From positions 167,001,498 to 167,065,497 of the forward strand of contig JAPWDM010000001.1 in assembly GCA_035578155.1 (NCBI GenBank): DNA of 64,000 bases, given 5' to 3'. Made by a program: the position numbers and the translations under genes. The first letter of the stretch is position 1. Each line of letters opens with the position of its first letter. Positions 58,987-64,000 of this stretch are shown here, in pieces. The notes under the pieces were generated by a model. That model was not told the origin of the DNA. It made no database searches and worked only from the letters and a program-made list of their open reading frames with translations. This DNA is from Brachynemurus nebulosus. Taxonomy: Eukaryota > Arthropoda > Insecta > Neuroptera > Myrmeleontidae.

Positions 58987-59145
58987 TTTTTTTAAATATT
59001 TTGTTCGCTTTTGTAGTATTGTTATGTAAAAAAAAATATTTTTTGTAAATAAACTCTAAAACTCTCCGTAAAAAGTTCATTGGTCAAAATGACGCCGATG
59101 TATGATTAACGTTTCTCGTAGACCAACGTATGATTCTAGGGTTAA
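58987..59145 (+). mobile_element. piggyBac-type fragment D (right end only)
   Basis: AAATATTTTGTTCGCTTTTG to the end TGATTCTAGGG plus TTAA (59142-59145). The left part is replaced by the hairpin terminus at 58948-58986. Confidence 0.8.
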
Positions 59146-59295
59146 AAATGCATCGTCACGTTAGAATCATTGTTAACAAGTTAAAATATGAACAATTATA
59201 CATAACCCATATACGTGTACATACGCACTAAATGTACTCGCGTCCCGTTAATGTAGGTAATAATGTACTAAATAAAATGTCTTCGTCAAAAAATA

Positions 59296-59442
59296 TTGTG
59301 TCCACCTCCGGTTAATAGAGGGCCCGCTTAAGAGAGTGCTGAATACACTGATTTTAGTATAGCATGCTATTGTCATAAAAAATTTGTCCGGCTATACGAG
59401 GGGTCCGGTTAAGCGAGGTGTCCATAGTCAGAGGTTCTACTG
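59296..59442 (-). mobile_element. Tigger-like terminus, solo right end
   Basis: Read on the minus strand from 59442 it starts CAGTAGAACCTCTGACTATG, next to TA (59443-59444), followed by CCTCGCTTAACCGGACC and TAGCCGGAC words. CAGTAGAACCTC is a common pogo/Tigger end. The left part repeats CGGTTAA/GCTTAAG words, but no second terminus was identified. Confidence 0.6.
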
Positions 59443-59752
59443 TATTTAAAACTATTCAAAATAAAAATAACATATTTTAATCCAAAAAAAGGAAAACGTA
59501 AAATGTCCTTGGAATATTTTCGTTTTGATTGTAGAAAAAAAATATGTAAATACGTAAGAATCCTGTCCCTATACATAAGTACATACGTATTTATAAAACT
59601 TTTGCATCAATAATACATTAGATAAAATTAGGTGTAGTGAATTTCTTTCATTAAGACAAATTAAGTTTATCCGTAGTGTATTATGGGCTCTTGTTCACAA
59701 TACGTATGTAGGTTTGGGCGGGGCTGGAGATACCAGTCAAAAACGACTGCAG

Positions 59753-60131
59753 TTTAAGGCGCAATCCACACTATAGTGCCGATATCGGTACGCTCCCGCT
59801 CCGGTATCGCTCCGATATAATCTTATTGTGTTCATATTAGGTACAGTTCATATAATTGAATGCAAGCGGAGCGGATTGGAATCAAAAAAGTGTTTACACC
59901 ATCGATATAGGTCTGATATCGCTTACTGATAGGACTGATCTGAAAATGTTATCTGAGTGGTATTGGTATTGGAGCGACGTTGGAGCAAGAGCGTACCGCG
60001 ACTGATATCGGGGCGGTATCGGAGCGATGATGTGAAAACACACATTGTTTCTTGTGTAAGAATATTTTATCAAATCGGAAGCGTAGCTTTATGGTACCGA
60101 GAGCGGAGCGATAGTGTCGATCGGGCCTAAA
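59753..60131. mobile_element. Word-repeat TIR element (GGAGCG/ATATCGG type)
   Basis: Ends TTTAAGGCGCAATCCACAC and, inverted, TTTAGGCCCGATCGACAC, both continuing with a CTAT motif and CGGTAC and GCTCCG words. The interior alternates GATATCGG, GGAGCGA and GGTATTGG words. The layout (TTAGGC, ACACTAT, then words) parallels the element at 33721-34235, although the words differ. Confidence 0.55.
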
Positions 60132-61135
60132 TATTTCTTCGAATGTGCATCTATGCGATCTACGTCCGACAATTCTTATTCAAATCGTGGCGAAAATTCT
60201 TATTATTTATGAAAATGATTCATTATTCTGTTCGAACACGATCCTTTAACTCATTATAGTATAGGAAACTCAGGGCAGTATCTTTATTAAAGGATTTTTA
60301 TACAATTTCGGTTTTAATTCATTTTTTACATTGTCAAAACATTAAATGACAGTTTTGAAATACGAAAAACTCAACAAAAATGCTGAATTTTTAATTAATA
60401 TTATTGTTATCACAAATTTGACGTTAACTGCAGGGTCTAAGGAGCCGCGATTTATTTTTAAAATAAAAACTTCAAGTAGAATAAGACAATAATGTGGAAA
60501 TAGGGGAAGGTGACATGAAAAGGACATAAAGAGACAAATCGACAAGGGACAATTGCGCGTTAACGACAAATTCTGTCGAAACAAAACTATGGGTGACAAC
60601 ACTAACACGAACTCTTTCGCTCTGACTTCAAGACGCTGCCATTTCAAAGATGGCGGTATTGTTCTTTTAAATGTATTCGTGCTCCAAAAAAACTTTTTCT
60701 TAAATTTTTCCAAATGTTTTGTGATATTTTTGCACCTAAATACTTTATAGAATTGCTTGTGTTACCTAGTCAGTCATTTGTTCAGTTGCAGGAGAAAAAC
60801 AGATCAGATATTTTTTCGTTAAATTTGCAGCTTTAGCAGTTATGTTTTTAATTTGCGTCTGGGAGATTTTAAAAGGGATATAGTAAACGGTTATGAAAGG
60901 AATTGTCTTGTAAATATTATTTTTCAACGGAATTATTTTTAAGACAAGAAATGTGAAACTTACTATTGATTTTCAATTAATTTTATTTGAATACTCACGT
61001 GTCACAGAAAATTTGAATAATGAAGTGAAATTTAATTAATAAACGTTAATAAAATAAAAACTAATAATTTTTTTTCATTTTCGTGTTTTTTAAGTTTTAG
61101 TAATTTATTTTTTCTGCCGATTAAAAATTTTCGAA
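60132..61135. other. Intergenic stretch, no supported gene
   Basis: A minus-strand frame of 123 codons (60713-60342) has no recognisable domain, and one overlapping frame on the other strand is equally long. Treated as non-coding. Confidence 0.35.
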
Positions 61136-61139
61136 TAAA

Positions 61140-61400
61140 CATTTACATGGTCAACCGAGTGGTCGCAAATCGACATTTCATATTACACGACTTAATGTTA
61201 TTCCAGTTAATGGCGGAACTGATTCCAGGCTACCGGAATTCTATTTAGAATTAAGGAATTGCTTTTAAACGTTTCCCTACTAAATCAATTTCTGAACTAC
61301 ATGATAGATCAAGTGGTCGAAAACCGACATTTCATATTACGTGACTAAATATTACGTGACGGAAATGGTACCAGGCTATAAGAATTTTATTTAAATAACC
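61140..61400 (+). repeat. Diverged two-copy tandem repeat
   Basis: GTGGTCGCAAATCGACATTT and GTGGTCGAAAACCGACATTT (each continuing CATATTACRYGAC, then CCAGGCTA and GAATTYTATTTA) lie in tandem, about 165 bp apart. A third partial copy is at 40823-40918. Confidence 0.6.
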
Positions 61401-61527
61401 ATTTTCCTCTTTGATCTCCGATGTTCCTAAAGCTAAAATTTTGATTTTTATAGGATTAGTAGATATTGAGTCAAGGATTATAGGAAAACTGCGGCTTTTA
61501 TTGACAGTGTAATAGTTGCTGAAAAAT

Positions 61528-61655
61528 AGTATATTGTGCAATAAGTGCGGGAAATTGTCGATTGCCCACGAAAGCGAAGTTGAGCGCACGAACGTAGTGA
61601 GTGTGTTCATTCGCTTGAGTGGGGCAATCGACAACCCCGCACGAGTTGCACATAT
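61528..61655. repeat. Palindrome with GTTGCACATATT arms and GC core
   Basis: GTGCGGGAAATTGTCGATTG with CCCAC and, inverted, GTGCGGGGTTGTCGATTGCC, enclosing AGCGAAGTTGAGCGCACG and GTAGTGAGTGTG. Related in design to 44540-44665 and 50286-50395. Confidence 0.55.
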
Positions 61656-61679
61656 TATTTTTTATTACGAATTTCACAT

Positions 61680-62357
61680 ACTTGTTTTTCCTAATTTTTC
61701 TAAAATTTATTAAAGATAGGGATGTTATAATTAATTTATTTAATGATAATGATAATGTGAAAGATGATTACTGTTGTTTGACTTATAGAGACGATATAAT
61801 ACTGAAGTTCTAATATCTATTGGATCGAAAACCAAAGAATGCATTTCAAGTGGCTTTGAAAGATTAACAATTTATTTTGTGGAAAATATATTCTTATTAT
61901 TATTTGAGATCTTATTCGAAAAATTACTAACAAATTTTAGAAAATTTACAAATGTGCCTAATAAGGAAATAACTACATATCTACGGGATATTTGTGACCG
62001 AGAACTTTCACATTCTTTAAGGTCACACATGTCCACCGACTCATAATAGTTCATAAATTAATTATTTCAACAACATGTCTTATGATACAATTGATGTATT
62101 TGCTTATTTATTTTTTAATTCTTATAGTGAAAATATGCTTTGCTAAAAAGATTAAAAAAATTAACAAATATTTATATTAAAAAATTTTTCAAAAATGCAA
62201 TTTTTTTAAATATTTTGTTCGCTTTGTAGTATTGTTATGTAAAAAAAATGTTTTTTGGAAATAAACTCTAAAATTCTCAGTAAAATGTCCATTCGTCAAA
62301 TTGACGACGATGTATGATTAACGTTTCTCGTAGACCAGCGTATGATTCTAGAGTTAA
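61680..62357 (+). mobile_element. piggyBac-type MITE, copy E (left-truncated)
   Basis: From TTCCTAATTTTTCTAAAATT to TATGATTCTAGAG plus TTAA (62354-62357). The terminal GGG is mutated to GAG. The ORF region is present, but its ATG is changed (AGGGATG) while the rest of the frame stays open. The left end is replaced by the palindrome at 61528-61655. Confidence 0.8.
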
Positions 62358-63120
62358 TCAGTCAGTCAATGAGTGCCCAAAACTGTGATTTTTGTACACT
62401 AGTAGTTTGGAAACTATACCACCTAAACATATAATATTTTTTTTGAATAATTCCTTCTATTAACCACAACCGTCCTGAGAAAATTTAGTCCTGTAACATA
62501 ACTAGTCTCGGAGATTGAAGCGGTCATTGCGGTCAAGCGGAAAATTGAATCAAATTTAAATATAGGTATATATATATATAAAAAAAAAATAGTTTAATTT
62601 AGTCTATTGACTGGTCACTGTACAGAACCCTAATTGTGCAAGTCCTCAAAGAGAGTTTGATGTGGAAAAAATGTTTTAAAAATGAGTAAATTAACCTACT
62701 TTTCATAAAACATTGTTGTATAAAAACCTTTTTGTAAAGTTTTTCCCTTTTGTTGTTTTGTATGTTGGCAAGTAGAATTTTAAAATTATAATAGTTTTAT
62801 AACTTTTTAATTATTTGTATTGTTGTGTCTACTTAATATGTTTTAATTATACCATAATTATGGTGATGAAAAATTACTTTAATACATATTTGCTTGTGGT
62901 TTCTATATTTTGTATGTTTTATTAGTATGAAGACAAAACCAAGAATTATGTAGAAAATTTATAAATTATAAAATATTTTCTACTAAAATATTTATAATAA
63001 TATACGAGATTTACTTACCTACAGTAAAAATTTCTTAATTTAAATTTTTAGGGGGGGGGGGCAGCAGGTTTAATAAAAAAAAATTATCGAGGGCTTTTAA
63101 ATAATAAAAGAGTTCTGGCA
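62358..63120. other. AT-rich stretch before the terminal gene
   Basis: Nothing recognisable except a G10 run at about 63052-63061. It may contain the promoter of the gene at the right edge. Confidence 0.35.
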
Positions 63121-63126
63121 CATATA

Positions 63127-63327
63127 CAGGGTGAGATAAATGTAAATGTTAATTTACTTCGTCATACACCTGGAAGTTGGAAGTGAGATCAAACGTCCGT
63201 GTTAGAGTATGGACAACCCGGTTCGGTCGGTAGTTTCGTTGTACACATTTATTTAGATGTGCGTGTACACACTAGTCCGGTCTATTTGGTGCGGCCAGTG
63301 GCGATCAGAAATCCGGTCAAATTTCAA
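63127..63327 (+). promoter_or_regulatory. Possible 5' UTR exon with splice donor
   Basis: GC-richer, low-repeat sequence (GGACAACCCGGTTCGGTCGG, GTCCGGTCTATTTGGTGCGG) ends in TTTCAA followed by GTGAGT, a good donor at 63328. The next ATG with strong context is 63932, so a non-coding first exon and an intron of about 570 bp would fit. The start CAGGGTGAGATAAATG also resembles a MITE end, so this call is tentative. Confidence 0.3.
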
Positions 63328-63931
63328 GTGAGTCATAAAAAACCTTGAACAAAAAAAGCAATATTTTCTGTTTTCTCATGTTTTGTCAGCGCTGATTTTT
63401 TTATTTGAACATAATATTATGTTTACAAAACATAAAGAGATTCAAAATCGATTTACTTAAAATATACACAGGTACTTAGGTTTCTTACAGGCCTATATAT
63501 TTCAAAGCTATGTTGTGACAATCACGTAGAAGCACTTCAATATTATAATTTTTGTTTGTTATCGTATATGTATTTACATTCAAATAGTTTTACGATTTGA
63601 TCGAATTGGTGTGAACGTCCAATTTTAGAATTTGTTAACTAGCAATAACTTTTGTCCTTACAAAAATTATTCATCAGTGATAAAACTTTGCAATAATTGC
63701 AATATCTATTTCAATTAAGGTTACGTATTGATTTCAAGTGCCAAAATAGCAATAACGTAAATATTTGTGATAATTTTTAAGTCAATTCTGTACATAATTT
63801 TTTTTTTTTGATGTAATACCTACCTTTTTAAAAATTTTAAGAACAGCTATTGTGACTAACAATAAGTTTAATAATGTTCAAAATTAAAAGTTAGTTTTGG
63901 TAGAAATCTGTAAAATATTTGTATATTTACC

Positions 63932-64000
63932 ATGGAAGAAGAAGAAGGAGAGGTATATAATATTGTAAAGGAGGGAGCATTTCCTAAAATACTGAAAATA
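63932..64000 (+). CDS. Start of an unknown protein-coding gene, cut by the window
   Basis: ATG at 63932 in the context TTTACCATGG, close to the insect start consensus, opens a frame to the end of the window: 23 codons, MEEEEGEVYNIVKEGAFPKI and onward. Composition (acidic start, then mixed residues) is unlike the Phe/Ile/Lys-rich noise frames nearby. A possible acceptor TTTTGGTAG lies about 30 bases upstream (about 63895-63903). The family is not recognised from this fragment. Confidence 0.5.
   Translation, partial: MEEEEGEVYNIVKEGAFPKILKI

Noticed and set aside
60342..60713. 123-codon minus-strand frame
   Set aside because: Hydrophobic/basic noise composition, an overlapping plus-strand frame of similar quality, and no domain.

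Overview
This is very AT-rich, repeat-dominated eukaryotic nuclear DNA, most likely from an arthropod and probably an insect. The grounds are a Penelope-like retroelement remnant with a GIY-YIG domain, Tigger/pogo, piggyBac, hAT-like and Harbinger-like transposon ends, long (TA)n arrays, tRNA-derived SINE-like pieces, and almost no dense coding. I cannot name the species. There is no bacterial operon structure, no CRISPR array and no rRNA.

Host genes are few. On the minus strand at 11.3-13.2 kb lie an intact single-exon secreted leucine-rich-repeat (LRR) gene (11305-12105) and, upstream of it, a frameshifted relative (about 12570-13199). At the right edge an ATG in a good start context (63932) opens a reading frame that leaves the window, with a possible 5' UTR exon and splice donor near 63327. 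Everything else that codes is transposon-derived.

Layout. 0-10 kb: inverted-repeat elements (91-857, with 380-532 inside), a Tigger-like MITE (2528-3191), a hAT-like MITE (4501-4750), the first copy of a 1.6-kb hairpin-ended element (5701-7329) and several short-word islands. 10-20 kb: copies of a (TA)n-centred family, the LRR genes, a double MITE around (TA)n (14360-14730), a 660-bp foldback (16584-17244) and the second copy of the hairpin-ended element (18513-20066). 20-30 kb: a 1.4-kb terminal-inverted-repeat (TIR) element, a palindromic MITE, a Penelope-like remnant split by a Harbinger-like MITE (22489-23624), then mariner-like and Harbinger-like MITEs. 30-40 kb: mostly unrecognised sequence plus word-repeat elements. 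40-48 kb: a tRNA-like palindrome, two full-length piggyBac-type elements, a foldback with a clean nested insertion (43666-44452) and another large foldback. 48-64 kb: more word islands, a hAT-like element with an 8-bp target duplication, a pogo-like MITE, a near-complete 3.2-kb pogo/Tigger element encoding a DD35D transposase and a PHD finger (54684-57925), and further piggyBac copies.

The most useful points for a second look are the pogo-PHD element with its many copies of a TIR-derived motif, nested insertions whose empty sites can be read directly, piggyBac MITEs that keep a 31-codon reading frame, and a recurrent design in which a short transposon-like terminus is followed by repeats of a short word that differs between elements.
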